Below the pieces are notes generated by a model, which saw only the letters and a list, made by a program, of their open reading frames with translations, had not been told where the DNA came from and searched no databases. A DNA stretch of 64,000 nucleotides, taken from assembly GCF_963662805.1 (NCBI RefSeq), contig NZ_OY759869.1, positions 240,001 to 304,000 of the forward strand, written 5' to 3'. Source of the DNA: an uncultured Cohaesibacter sp. Lineage in GTDB: Bacteria > Pseudomonadota > Alphaproteobacteria > Rhizobiales > Cohaesibacteraceae. A program made the position numbers and the translations under genes. The stretch's first letter is position 1. Each line of letters opens with the position of its first letter. This document shows positions 22,023 through 30,169 of the stretch, one piece after another.

Positions 22023-22631
22023 TCACTTGCTGGCGAGCTGCTGGCGACGAGCCAGCTCAGTCAGATTGACTTCGATCGTTGCCGCGCCAATCAATTCATT
22101 GGATTTCGGGTGCTTGATGCTTTTGCTCATCTGCACTCGCCAAATTCCAAGAGTCTCGTCATACTCTGGTTCGTCGACAAAGACTGCGTCCGGTCCGACG
22201 TCGTAAGTTTTCTGAAACTTTGCCTCGTCTCCCTGCCAGAAATCGGAAGTAATGGAGGACTGGCCGACATTGAGCCCCTTGTTGTCCATCACGAAAATCT
22301 CGACGAACAAGCCATAGGACTGGCCTTGCATGCGCGTCAGATAGACGGAAAGCGGACTGGAGAGCGTTGCCGAGATCAGCGGTTTGTCATTCGACTCATT
22401 TTCTGACCGCCATTTGTTGTCCAGATCCGTGATCTGCTGTTCTGACAGTTTGCCGTAGCGTTTGTTCTGAGCGTCAATGCTCAGGGAAACGATTTCGCCG
22501 GAAAGCCATTCGTCAACCTGTCGAAGAAGGTCTTTGGTGTCCAAGCCCGACAGATCCGGTTTTGGGGATGCGGCCGCGGCGCTGCCAATCGACAGCAGCG
22601 AGACTGCGAGAAAAGTAGATATGAACTTCAT
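22023..22631 (-). CDS. Exported Cache/PDC-like sensor protein paired with the chemoreceptor
   Basis: Protein of 202 aa with a Sec signal peptide (MKFISTFLAVSLLSIGSAAA) and no membrane anchor after cleavage. The C-terminal half has the order of a single Cache/PDC sensing fold: VEIFVMDNKGLNVGQSS, then SDFWQGDEAKFQKTYD, then WRVQMSKSI and LIGAATIEVNLTEL. Such domains are normally part of the receptor itself; here it is a free periplasmic protein. Its stop overlaps the receptor start. ATG at 22631 is chosen; a GTG three codons earlier is possible. The ligand is unknown and the family assignment is from pattern only. Confidence 0.75.
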   Translation of the reverse strand: MKFISTFLAVSLLSIGSAAAASPKPDLSGLDTKDLLRQVDEWLSGEIVSLSIDAQNKRYGKLSEQQITDLDNKWRSENESNDKPLISATLSSPLSVYLTRMQGQSYGLFVEIFVMDNKGLNVGQSSITSDFWQGDEAKFQKTYDVGPDAVFVDEPEYDETLGIWRVQMSKSIKHPKSNELIGAATIEVNLTELARRQQLASK

Positions 22632-22640
22632 ACTGTACAC

Positions 22641-23234
22641 CGTGCTGGTTTTTCTTTGTTTTAAAATTTCAGTGAATCCTTAATAAAACTTCTTTTTTGA
22701 GATCGATTTCATCTTGCGGAATACTGCTTGGTTTCTTTTTCGTTTTGGTGGTGATTGTTAAAAATATATACTTTTGCGTGAATTAGGGTGCTCTTACGTA
22801 AGTGATAATACAAAAAGCTTAGTGTTTATAATGGTTAAGCCGGTGTAATTTTCAGTTTTGATCTATCCTGTTCAATAAAAAATCTGGCGCTTAGCAAGAT
22901 GTGTGACAAACTGTCTCCGACTAAAGTTTTTCCACTTCGACCATCTTTTGCTCATGAAATAGACCGACAACCAAACCTGAAGCTTCATTGACGTGTGCAT
23001 TCGGTACCCGCTTCCAGAAGGGTCATTTCCATCTTGTGCGCATTCATGCCGGTCTCTGGAACGACGACTCTGCCATGCGTGATCCTTATTTTATATTCAA
23101 CACCAAGCTTGTCTGGACCTGTGACGCAGAGTTCTGTGGCGCAGACCATGAATGTTGACTGTTTCTGAGATGGAACTTGGAGTCGCACCTATGCTCCAAA
23201 AGGGGAAAGCCGCGACCATGGGGCATGACCTCAC
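22641..23234. other. A/T-rich intergenic region with at most one small reading frame
   Basis: About 600 bases between the sensor gene and the FGGY kinase promoter. The left part (22641-22960) is clearly A/T-rich and should hold the promoter of the sensor-chemoreceptor pair. The right part holds one possible small gene (22985-23149). I see no RNA structure or repeat that I can support. Confidence 0.4.
22985..23149 (-). CDS. Possible small hypothetical protein
   Basis: A 54-codon reading frame starting MVCATELC, open further up to 23188. Its composition is protein-like (KLGVEYKIRITHGRVVVPETG), but no Shine-Dalgarno is visible and I do not recognise a family. It may be a gene fragment or chance. 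Confidence 0.3.
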   Translation of the reverse strand: MVCATELCVTGPDKLGVEYKIRITHGRVVVPETGMNAHKMEMTLLEAGTECTRQ

Positions 23235-23284
23235 TTGACAGGCAGAGCTGAAAGTATGAATAATTAAATAAGAATAATTATTCA
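23235..23284 (+). promoter_or_regulatory. Promoter and inverted-repeat operator of the FGGY kinase gene
   Basis: A -35 box TTGACA (23235-23240) and a -10 box AATAAT (23259-23264) are 18 bases apart. Overlapping the -10 is a perfect 10-bp inverted repeat, TGAATAATTA (23257-23266) and TAATTATTCA (23275-23284), with an 8-base spacer. The half AATAATTATTC recurs at 24862-24872 before the SorC regulator gene. That regulator is the likely ligand of these sites. Confidence 0.65.
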
Positions 23285-23394
23285 AAACTGCTCGATTGAG
23301 GCAGAAAAGACCTTCGCGGTACAGCCGATGACCTCGCCTTCGTTTAGTCTGGCGGACTGGTATGCTGCAGCATGCGAAGCGTAGGAGGGCGTCC

Positions 23395-24858
23395 GTGACG
23401 AAAGCAATTCTTGCCATTGATGAAGGCACAACCAACAGCAAAGCCATTCTGGTTGTCGAGAGTGGCGAGATCATCAGCCGGGGATCTTGTCCCGTTGAGA
23501 CCCGGCATCCGCAGTCCGGGTGGGTCGAGCAGGACGCCGACGCGATCTGGACCAGCACGTTAAGTGCGATCAGGAGCTGCCTTGCCGCAGCCCCGGGGAC
23601 GGAGATTGCCGCAATCGGGATCTCCAACCAGCGCGAGTCCATTCTCGCCTGGGACAGGACGACCGGCGATCCCCTTGGTCCGGTCATCACATGGCAGTGC
23701 CGACGCACGGCGGAGGCTTGCGACAAGCTCAAGGCAGCAGGGCATGAGGACAGGGTGATTGAATTGACCGGCCTGCCACTGGATCCCATGTTTCCGGCGA
23801 CAAAGGTCGGCTGGCTGCTCGAAAATCATTGCAAAGGCAAAACTGCTGCAGATGTTTGTATTGGCACGGTCGACTCCTGGCTGATCTGGAAGCTGTCGGG
23901 CAACAAGGTTCATGCCTGTGATGCGTCCAACGCGTCCCGCACCCAATTGTATGACATCTCCAAGGAGCGCTGGGATGAGAGCCTCTGTGCGCTGTTTGAC
24001 GTTCCCATGGAAATGCTGCCCAAGGTTCAGAATTCCTCGCACATTTTTACCGAAACGTTTGATGTTGACGGGTTGCCAGACGGTATCCCAGTAGCTTCGG
24101 CGATTGGCGATTCCCATGCCGCTTTGTTCGGCCATGGTGCCTACGGTCTGGGCGACGGCAAGGTGACCTTCGGGACGGGCTCGTCCATCATGACCACCAT
24201 GCCGGATTTTGTCGTGCCACCAACGGGCATCACGACGACGATTGCGTGGTCCCTTGACGGCAAACCGACCTATGCCTTTGAAGGCAATATCCTTGTCAGT
24301 GCATCGATCCTGCCATGGACGGCGGAGCTTCTTGGTCAGACCGATGTCACTGCGTTGCTTGATCTCGCCCAGACTGTCGAGGACACCGAAGGCGTGATGT
24401 TGGTTCCTGCGCATGTGGGGCTCGGTGCGCCACACTGGAACTCGTCCGCCCGTGGGTTGGTGTGCGGCCTGTCGTTCAATTCCGGCAAGGCGCATGTTGC
24501 GCGTGCGGCGGCCGAAAGCATGGCGTTTCAGGTGCATGATGTCTTCGAGATCATCATGCAGCATTCGAGCCATGGCATCGGACGTCTGTTTGTCGATGGC
24601 GGGCCGAGCCGCAATCCGTTTCTGATGGAAATGGTTGCCAACTATGTTGATCATTCGCTGATCATCGGTGAGAGCACGGAGGCGTCGGCGCAAGGGGCTG
24701 CCTATCTTGCAGGGCTTGCGGTTGGTTTTTGGCGGGACATCGATGCGATCGCCGCTCTGGGCCGTCACGGCTCGCGGATCGAGCCTGATATGGATGGGAC
24801 GCAACGTGAGAATGCGCTTGCGATGTGGCGCGACGCTATAGCGCGTACAATGCTTTGA
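23395..24858 (+). CDS. FGGY family carbohydrate kinase, glycerol kinase-like
   Basis: ATP-dependent polyol or sugar kinase of 487 aa. The N-terminal ATPase motif is DEGTTNSKAILV. GISNQRESILAW (R80, E81) and VITWQCRRT (W100) match the glycerol-binding region of GlpK, and IGDSHAALFGHG holds D239. GlpK has a Tyr in DPYFSGTK; here the text is DPMFPATK, so the Tyr that contacts glycerol is Met132. The residue after D239 also differs. The substrate may therefore not be glycerol. GTG at 23395 is chosen because AGGAGG lies 6 bases before it; an ATG at 23362 has no such site. The next gene is a SorC regulator, not a glp gene. Confidence 0.87.
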   Translation: MTKAILAIDEGTTNSKAILVVESGEIISRGSCPVETRHPQSGWVEQDADAIWTSTLSAIRSCLAAAPGTEIAAIGISNQRESILAWDRTTGDPLGPVITWQCRRTAEACDKLKAAGHEDRVIELTGLPLDPMFPATKVGWLLENHCKGKTAADVCIGTVDSWLIWKLSGNKVHACDASNASRTQLYDISKERWDESLCALFDVPMEMLPKVQNSSHIFTETFDVDGLPDGIPVASAIGDSHAALFGHGAYGLGDGKVTFGTGSSIMTTMPDFVVPPTGITTTIAWSLDGKPTYAFEGNILVSASILPWTAELLGQTDVTALLDLAQTVEDTEGVMLVPAHVGLGAPHWNSSARGLVCGLSFNSGKAHVARAAAESMAFQVHDVFEIIMQHSSHGIGRLFVDGGPSRNPFLMEMVANYVDHSLIIGESTEASAQGAAYLAGLAVGFWRDIDAIAALGRHGSRIEPDMDGTQRENALAMWRDAIARTML

Positions 24859-24861
24859 CTA

Positions 24862-24894
24862 AATAATTATTCTGGATAGAATGAAATTTCATTC
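24862..24894 (+). promoter_or_regulatory. Operator sites before the SorC regulator gene
   Basis: AATAATTATTC (24862-24872) repeats the half-site of the kinase operator. It is followed by a perfect 16-bp palindrome GAATGAAATTTCATTC at 24879-24894, 21 bases ahead of the GTG start. Both share the GAAT/ATTC ends. Autoregulation by the SorC protein is inferred. Confidence 0.55.
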
Positions 24895-24915
24895 ATTCCT
24901 ATCGGAGGCCGTCTG

Positions 24916-25881
24916 GTGGCTAGGGTAAACGAACTGCGACTGATCGCCCGTATCGCGCAAATGTATCATATCGACGGGTTCAGGCAAGCCGACATTGCGC
25001 GGCATTTGCACATCTCACAGGCTTCTGTTTCCCGCATGCTGAAGAAGGCTCAGGAAGAGGAAATCGTCCGCACGACAATCGTTGCGCCGTCCGGGACCTT
25101 TTCCGAGCTGGAAACGACCCTGCGTTTCAAATACTCCCTGCCGGAAGTGATCGTTGTCGAGACATCCGAGGACAGTCCCGGGCCGATCATGGCGAGGATC
25201 GGCGAGGCGGCCGCGCATCTTCTGGAGACCACCTTGCAGCCCGAAGAAATCATCGGTGTCGCAAGCTGGAGCGAATCCATTCTAAAGATGGTCGAGAATA
25301 TCCATCCGATGCGACAGGGGCAGGCGAAATATGTGGTGCAGACGCTCGGCGGCATGGGAGATCCGACGGTGCAGACCCACGCCACGCAGTTGACCACGCG
25401 TCTGGCGCGGCTGACCGGAGCAGAGCCTCGGCTTCTCTCGGCGCCCGGAGTTGCCCAATCCCGCGAAGCCAAGCTGGTGCTGCTCAGCGACACCTATATA
25501 CGCGAGACCATGGATCTGTTCGGCAAGATCACGCTCGCCATCGTGGGCATCGGTTCGGTTGAACCCTCGTCCATGCTGGCACGGTCGGGTAACGTCTTCT
25601 CGCCCATGGAACTGACCGAGTTGACCGAGGCAGGCGCCGTCGGGGACATGAGCCTTCGTTTCTTTGATGCTGATGGCAAGATCGTGAAAACGCCTCTTGA
25701 TGATCGTGTCATCGGTCTGCCGCTCGAAGATCTGGCGCATGTTAGCCGCGTCGTGGCTCTGGCGGGCGGCAGCGGGAAGACCGAAGCAATTCATGGTGCG
25801 CTGAAAACAGGCTATATCGGTACCCTGATCACCGACAATTACACGGCTCAGCGACTTGTGGACCGTTCAGACGGCAAATAG
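24916..25881 (+). CDS. SorC/DeoR-type sugar-binding transcriptional regulator
   Basis: Regulator of 321 aa. The N-terminal helix-turn-helix (about 10-50) contains GFRQADIARHLHISQASVSRM. The C-terminal sugar-phosphate sensing domain (about 60-315) ends with HVSRVVALAGGSGKTEAIHGAL and LITDNYTAQRL, the SorC effector-domain signature. GTG at 24916 is supported by GGAGG eight bases upstream. It lies 57 bases after the FGGY kinase and probably senses the phosphorylated kinase product. The conserved operators are at 23257-23284 and 24862-24894. Confidence 0.9.
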   Translation: MARVNELRLIARIAQMYHIDGFRQADIARHLHISQASVSRMLKKAQEEEIVRTTIVAPSGTFSELETTLRFKYSLPEVIVVETSEDSPGPIMARIGEAAAHLLETTLQPEEIIGVASWSESILKMVENIHPMRQGQAKYVVQTLGGMGDPTVQTHATQLTTRLARLTGAEPRLLSAPGVAQSREAKLVLLSDTYIRETMDLFGKITLAIVGIGSVEPSSMLARSGNVFSPMELTELTEAGAVGDMSLRFFDADGKIVKTPLDDRVIGLPLEDLAHVSRVVALAGGSGKTEAIHGALKTGYIGTLITDNYTAQRLVDRSDGK

Positions 25882-26104
25882 GGGCGCCAGCGAGGGGCTG
25901 GGATGGTGTATCAGCACAGCTGTTTACGTTTTTGTGATCCCGTGAATGCCGATCCCGAAGCCATTTAGTCTCTTTGATACGATTTCGAGCCGTTTTTTCT
26001 ATTTTATTTTCGCGCGTGACCCTATAAAACGGCGAGAAACAGGGCACCTCGCGTTGAAGGACAGACTTGCGCGCAAGGGTTGCCTCTTACTGGAAGGACA
26101 GCAT

Positions 26105-27208
26105 ATGACCGATATGGAACGGGTTTCTGAAGCCATTCGCGCCTTTGAGCGGGGCGAAATCGTGGTCGTCATGGATGATGATGATCGTGAGAACGAAGGC
26201 GATCTGATCGCTGCTGCGACCAAGATCACGCCGGAACAAATGGCATTCTTTGTCCGTCACACCTCGGGAATTGTCTGTGCGCCGATGACGGGCCCTGATG
26301 CTGCTCGGCTGCATCTCGATCCGATGGTGGCCAACAACAATGCACCCCTCTCGACTGCCTTCACCGTTTCGGTGGATTACAAGCATGGCACCACTACCGG
26401 CATTTCTGCCGAAGAGCGTTGCTCAACCGTGCATGCTCTGGCCAATCCCAATGTCTCTTCCATCGACTTTGTGAAGCCCGGCCATGTGTTTCCGCTGGTT
26501 GCACGCGAAGGCGGCGTGCTGATGCGTTCCGGTCATACGGAAGCTGCGATCGATCTGTGTAACCTTGCCGGTCTGCCGCCATTCGGTGTGCTGTCTGAAC
26601 TGGTCAATGATGATGGCACCGTCAAGCGCGGCCCGCAGGTGGTGGCCTTTGCCGAGGAACATGGCCTCAAGATGGTTTCCGTTGCCGACCTGATCGCTTA
26701 TCGTCAGCGCACGGAGCGTTTGATCGAGAAGCGCGACAGCTTCGAGGTCGAGACCAAGTTCGGTACAGCCAAGGCGGTCACCTTCACGGCTCCTTTTGAT
26801 CAGGTGCATCACATCGCTCTGATCTTCGGCGATATCCGTGATGGCGTCGACATTCCGGTGCGTCTGCATCAAGAAAATGTCGTTAATGACGTGTTCGGTC
26901 CGTCCTGCTCACTTGATACGATCATGGAACGCTTCACGAATGATCGCGGCGTGCTGGTTTATCTGCGCGATGGTTCCCCCGGAGTGGTCACCGCTTCCCT
27001 GCGTTCCAACCGCGGACTGGATGCAGCCCAGAACGAAGCTCATGAGACGGCACGGTCCCGTGACGAAGAGTGGCGCGATATCGGTCTGGGTGCCCAGATC
27101 CTGAAGGAACTCGGCATCTCCTCCATTCGCCTGCTCAGCTCCAGAGAGCGCCATTATGTCGGACTGGAAGGCTTCGGGCTCGAAATCAAGAGAACTGATA
27201 TCATCTGA
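26105..27208 (+). CDS. 3,4-dihydroxy-2-butanone 4-phosphate synthase with degenerate GTP cyclohydrolase II domain (RibBX type)
   Basis: Protein of 367 aa. Residues 1-205 form RibB, which makes the four-carbon riboflavin precursor from ribulose 5-phosphate. Its acidic site is VMDDDDRENEGDLI and the end of the active centre is MRSGHTEAAIDL. Residues 210-367 look like GTP cyclohydrolase II, but the zinc-binding Cys set (C-x10-C-x-C) is missing; only C268 is present in that area. The second activity is thus probably absent, as described for the RibBX proteins of rhizobia. ATG at 26105 has GGAAGGA upstream; the frame is open to 25946 but that text is not protein-like. No FMN riboswitch is visible ahead of it. 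Confidence 0.92.
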   Translation: MTDMERVSEAIRAFERGEIVVVMDDDDRENEGDLIAAATKITPEQMAFFVRHTSGIVCAPMTGPDAARLHLDPMVANNNAPLSTAFTVSVDYKHGTTTGISAEERCSTVHALANPNVSSIDFVKPGHVFPLVAREGGVLMRSGHTEAAIDLCNLAGLPPFGVLSELVNDDGTVKRGPQVVAFAEEHGLKMVSVADLIAYRQRTERLIEKRDSFEVETKFGTAKAVTFTAPFDQVHHIALIFGDIRDGVDIPVRLHQENVVNDVFGPSCSLDTIMERFTNDRGVLVYLRDGSPGVVTASLRSNRGLDAAQNEAHETARSRDEEWRDIGLGAQILKELGISSIRLLSSRERHYVGLEGFGLEIKRTDII

Positions 27209-27238
27209 CTGGTTGCTCCAGCCTCAGATCATAGTTTC

Positions 27239-27264
27239 AAGCCAGTCGGGATGCCGACTGGCTT
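27239..27264 (+). terminator. Terminator after the ribBX-type gene
   Basis: Hairpin with 11-bp stem AAGCCAGTCGG and CCGACTGGCTT, loop GATG, followed by TTCTTT. It is 30 bases past the stop codon, so this gene is probably not cotranscribed with the ABC transporter downstream. Confidence 0.88.
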
Positions 27265-27676
27265 TTCTTTTGCCACTCGTTCATTTCGCTTGCCTCACCT
27301 TCCGTTTCGTCAGGCTGTCTTGATTCGCAAATTTTGCCGTAAGAGCGCGTCTGATTTCAGTCGCGTCCTTGATTGTTTCTGTCCGAAGCAGGTCAAGCGG
27401 TATGGTGGTGAGCGCAATATGCCTTCGGGCTGCTTTCAGAATAGGCGCGAGACTGATGGAATTCGAGGCATCCTTAACGGATCGTATTGCTCCTTAGTAT
27501 GAGTAATGCACTGAATTTGCAGCATATTTTTCTCGAAAGACGTCTGCTCCCTTCGACTGATGAACAAAAGTCCTATGGTGTTTCAGCGCGGAGCGTCTGT
27601 AGGTTTGCGTAGTCTTTACCAGACACCGTGGTCGCTTTGAGGAGAGAGGATCACGCTAATCTTTGGGAGGAACTTT
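27265..27676. other. Intergenic region before the second ABC transporter
   Basis: About 410 bases. No gene is visible. It should hold the promoter of the transporter operon. I could not assign a clear -35/-10 pair. A site at 27506-27521 resembles a sigma-54 element but lacks the -24 GG and is not called. The ribosome binding site GGGAGGAA lies just ahead of 27677. Confidence 0.4.
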
Positions 27677-29026
27677 ATGAGCAAGCTTACGATTTCGCGT
27701 CGCGGGTTGATCAAGACTGGAGCCTTTGTGGGTGCCGGTCTCGCCATGCCGACAATTTTTACTAGCAGAGCAAGTGCTTTCACCAACGAGCCGACCGGTT
27801 CGACTGTGACGCTCGGCTTCAACGTACCGCAAACCGGTCCTTATGCTGACGAAGGCGCAGACGAGCTTCTGGCTCAGAAGCTTGCCGTCGAGCACCTCAA
27901 TGGCGAAGGCGACGGCGGTTGCCTTCAGACCTTCACCTCCAAGGCGCTCAAGGGCAACGGTATCCTTGGCAAGAAGGTTGAATTCGTAACCGGCGACACG
28001 CAGACCAAATCAGACGCAGCCCGCGCATCGGCAAGATCGATGATCGAAAAAGACGGCGCCGTCATGATCAACGGCGGTTCGTCCTCGGGCGTGGCCGTGG
28101 CCGTTCAGGGTCTGTGTCAGGAAGCTGGCGTCATCTTCATGGCTGGCCTCACGCACTCCAACGACACCACCGGCAAGGATCGCAAAGCCAACGGTTTCCG
28201 TCACTTCTTTAACGCCTATATGTCTGGTGCAGCCCTTGCCCCGATTCTGGCAAAAGAACTCGGCACTGATCGCCGCGCCTATCACCTGACCGCAGACTAT
28301 ACCTGGGGCTGGACGCAGCAGGAATCCATGCAGGCTGCTACCGAAGCCATGGGTTGGCAGACCGTCAACAACGTTCTGACGCCGCTGGCAACCACCGACT
28401 TCTCGTCCTACATCGCTCCGGTGATCAATGCGGGCGCGGACGTTCTGGTTCTCAACCATTACGGCGGCAACATGGTCAACTCTCTGACCAACGCGGTTCA
28501 GTTCGGCCTGCTTGACAAAATGGTCAATGGCAAGGACTTCAAGATTGTCGTGCCGCTCTATTCCGAGCTGATGGCCGCCGGTGCAGGCGAAAACATCAAG
28601 GGCGTTCTGGGGTCCATGAACTACAACTGGCAGCTGGACAACGAAGGCTCCAAGGCGTTCGTGAAATCCTTCGGCGAGAAATATGGTCGCCCGCCGTCCA
28701 ACTCCGCACAGACCTGCTACGCTCAGGTTCTGCTCTATGCAGATGCCTGTGAACGCGCGGGCACCTTCAATCCGTGCGGTGTGGCCGAAGCTCTCGAAGG
28801 CTTCGAGTTCGACGGTCTCGGCAACGGCAAGACCCTTTACCGCAAAGAAGATCACCAGTGCTTCAAGGATGTTCTGGTCGTGCGTGGTGCTCAGAATCCG
28901 ACCACGGCCTACGATACGCTGGAAATCGTCGAAGTTACCCCGGTTGATCAGGTTACCTACGCACCGAACCACAAGATGTTCGGCGGAGATGAAGCGTCGC
29001 TTGGTACCTGCAACGCCGGCGCATAA
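27677..29026 (+). CDS. Branched-chain amino acid/amide ABC transporter substrate-binding protein (Tat exported)
   Basis: Periplasmic binding protein of 449 aa, peripla_BP_6 type as in LivK, AmiC and UrtA. The N-terminus has a twin-arginine signal (ISRRGLIKTG, then a hydrophobic stretch and an ASA cleavage site near residue 35). The mature part starts with VTLGFNVPQTGPYADEGADE and has DTQTKSDAARASARSMI, typical for the fold. Several Cys residues in the mature protein may form disulfides. It heads a five-gene operon. The substrate cannot be told: it could be an amide, a short amide-like solute or an amino acid. Distance from urtA in sequence makes urea less likely. Confidence 0.9.
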   Translation: MSKLTISRRGLIKTGAFVGAGLAMPTIFTSRASAFTNEPTGSTVTLGFNVPQTGPYADEGADELLAQKLAVEHLNGEGDGGCLQTFTSKALKGNGILGKKVEFVTGDTQTKSDAARASARSMIEKDGAVMINGGSSSGVAVAVQGLCQEAGVIFMAGLTHSNDTTGKDRKANGFRHFFNAYMSGAALAPILAKELGTDRRAYHLTADYTWGWTQQESMQAATEAMGWQTVNNVLTPLATTDFSSYIAPVINAGADVLVLNHYGGNMVNSLTNAVQFGLLDKMVNGKDFKIVVPLYSELMAAGAGENIKGVLGSMNYNWQLDNEGSKAFVKSFGEKYGRPPSNSAQTCYAQVLLYADACERAGTFNPCGVAEALEGFEFDGLGNGKTLYRKEDHQCFKDVLVVRGAQNPTTAYDTLEIVEVTPVDQVTYAPNHKMFGGDEASLGTCNAGA

Positions 29027-29042
29027 TCCGAACCACGTTTCT

Positions 29043-29071
29043 GGTCGTGCCGCCCTGATGGCGGCACGACC
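29043..29071 (+). other. Perfect 12-bp hairpin between binding-protein and permease genes
   Basis: GGTCGTGCCGCC and GGCGGCACGACC with a CTGAT loop, 17 bases after the stop codon. No T run follows, so it is more likely a 3' mRNA stabiliser or partial terminator than a full stop. Such elements often raise the amount of binding protein over permease. Confidence 0.7.
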
Positions 29072-29134
29072 ATCTGTTTGATTTGGGACTAGAACCGACG
29101 CTCTGGTGTTCGGTTTATCGATGCGGGTTCTCCA

Positions 29135-30166
29135 ATGGACGCAATCATTCTTCAGATTCTCAACGGTCTTGACAAAGGCAGCGCCTATGCCCTGATCGCA
29201 CTGGGACTGACTCTCATCTTCGGCACGCTGGGTGTGGTCAATTTCGCCCATGGTGCCTTGTTCATGCTCGGCTCCTTCTGTGCCGTGACGCTGCAGAAGC
29301 TTCTTTCGTTGTCCTTCAAGGTTGAGGATCCGACGAAAAAGGACTTTCTGGGAAACCCGTTAAAGGTTGATACGCCTTATGTCGTGGATTGGTTCGGCGA
29401 TGTGGCCGGCAATGCCATTCTCAATTGGTCTGTGCCGTTGGCGATCCTGTTCGCCATACCCATCATGCTGTTCATTGGCTATGCGATGGAACGCGGGCTG
29501 ATCAAGCATTTCTACAAACGCCCTCATGCGGATCAGATCCTTGTTACCTTTGGTCTGGCCATCGTCATTCAGGAAATCGTCAAATATTTCTACGGCGCCA
29601 ACCCGATCCCGACGCCAGCTCCAGATGTGTTCAAGGGCTCACTCGATTTTGGCGTGCTGATCGGATTTGCCGAGAACACGATCATCTATCCCTACTGGCG
29701 TCTGGTCTATTTCCTGTTCTCCGCCGTGATCATCGGCGCGGTGTTCGCCTTCCTGCGCTTCACCACCTTCGGCATGGTCGTCAGGGCCGGTATGGCTGAT
29801 CGCGAAACCGTTGGCCTGCTCGGCATCAACATCGACAAACGCTTCACCATCATGTTCGGCTTGGCAGCCGCTGTCGCCGGGCTTGCCGGGGTCATGTATG
29901 CGCCGATCAACTCGCCCAACTATCACATGGGCATGGACTTCCTTGTGCTGTCGTTCGTTGTGGTCGTTGTGGGCGGCATGGGGTCTTTGCCCGGTGCGGT
30001 GCTGGCCGGATTTCTGCTTGGTATTCTTGAGAGCTTTGCCTCGATGAACGAAATCAAGTCAGTGATCCCGGGGATCGACCAAATCATCATTTATCTCGTT
30101 GCAATCATCATCCTCTTGACCCGCCCGCGCGGTCTGATGGGTCGCAAAGGCGTGATGGAGGAATAA
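29135..30166 (+). CDS. Branched-chain amino acid-type ABC transporter permease (LivH family)
   Basis: Inner-membrane permease of 343 aa. LivH landmarks are GSAYALIALGLTLIFGTLGVVNFAHGA (given here in part as GLTLIFGTLGVVNFAHGA) near the N-terminus and VVVGGMGSLPGAVLAGFLLG near the C-terminus. It lies 108 bases behind the binding-protein gene and 3 bases ahead of the LivM gene. It pairs with LivM to form the channel. Confidence 0.93.
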   Translation: MDAIILQILNGLDKGSAYALIALGLTLIFGTLGVVNFAHGALFMLGSFCAVTLQKLLSLSFKVEDPTKKDFLGNPLKVDTPYVVDWFGDVAGNAILNWSVPLAILFAIPIMLFIGYAMERGLIKHFYKRPHADQILVTFGLAIVIQEIVKYFYGANPIPTPAPDVFKGSLDFGVLIGFAENTIIYPYWRLVYFLFSAVIIGAVFAFLRFTTFGMVVRAGMADRETVGLLGINIDKRFTIMFGLAAAVAGLAGVMYAPINSPNYHMGMDFLVLSFVVVVVGGMGSLPGAVLAGFLLGILESFASMNEIKSVIPGIDQIIIYLVAIIILLTRPRGLMGRKGVMEE

Positions 30167-30169
30167 TTC

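Noticed and set aside
23560..24804. 414-codon minus-strand frame opposite the FGGY kinase
   Set aside because: Shadow of a clear kinase gene.
25882..26104. Possible FMN riboswitch before the ribBX-type gene
   Set aside because: None of the conserved FMN aptamer segments is present.
27506..27521. Sigma-54-like element ATGCACTGAATTTGCA ahead of the second ABC operon
   Set aside because: The -24 GG doublet is missing (TG instead), and GG is nearly invariant in RpoN promoters.
28010..29251. 413-codon minus-strand frame opposite the Tat-exported binding protein
   Set aside because: Shadow frame that also crosses the 29043-29071 hairpin and the permease start.
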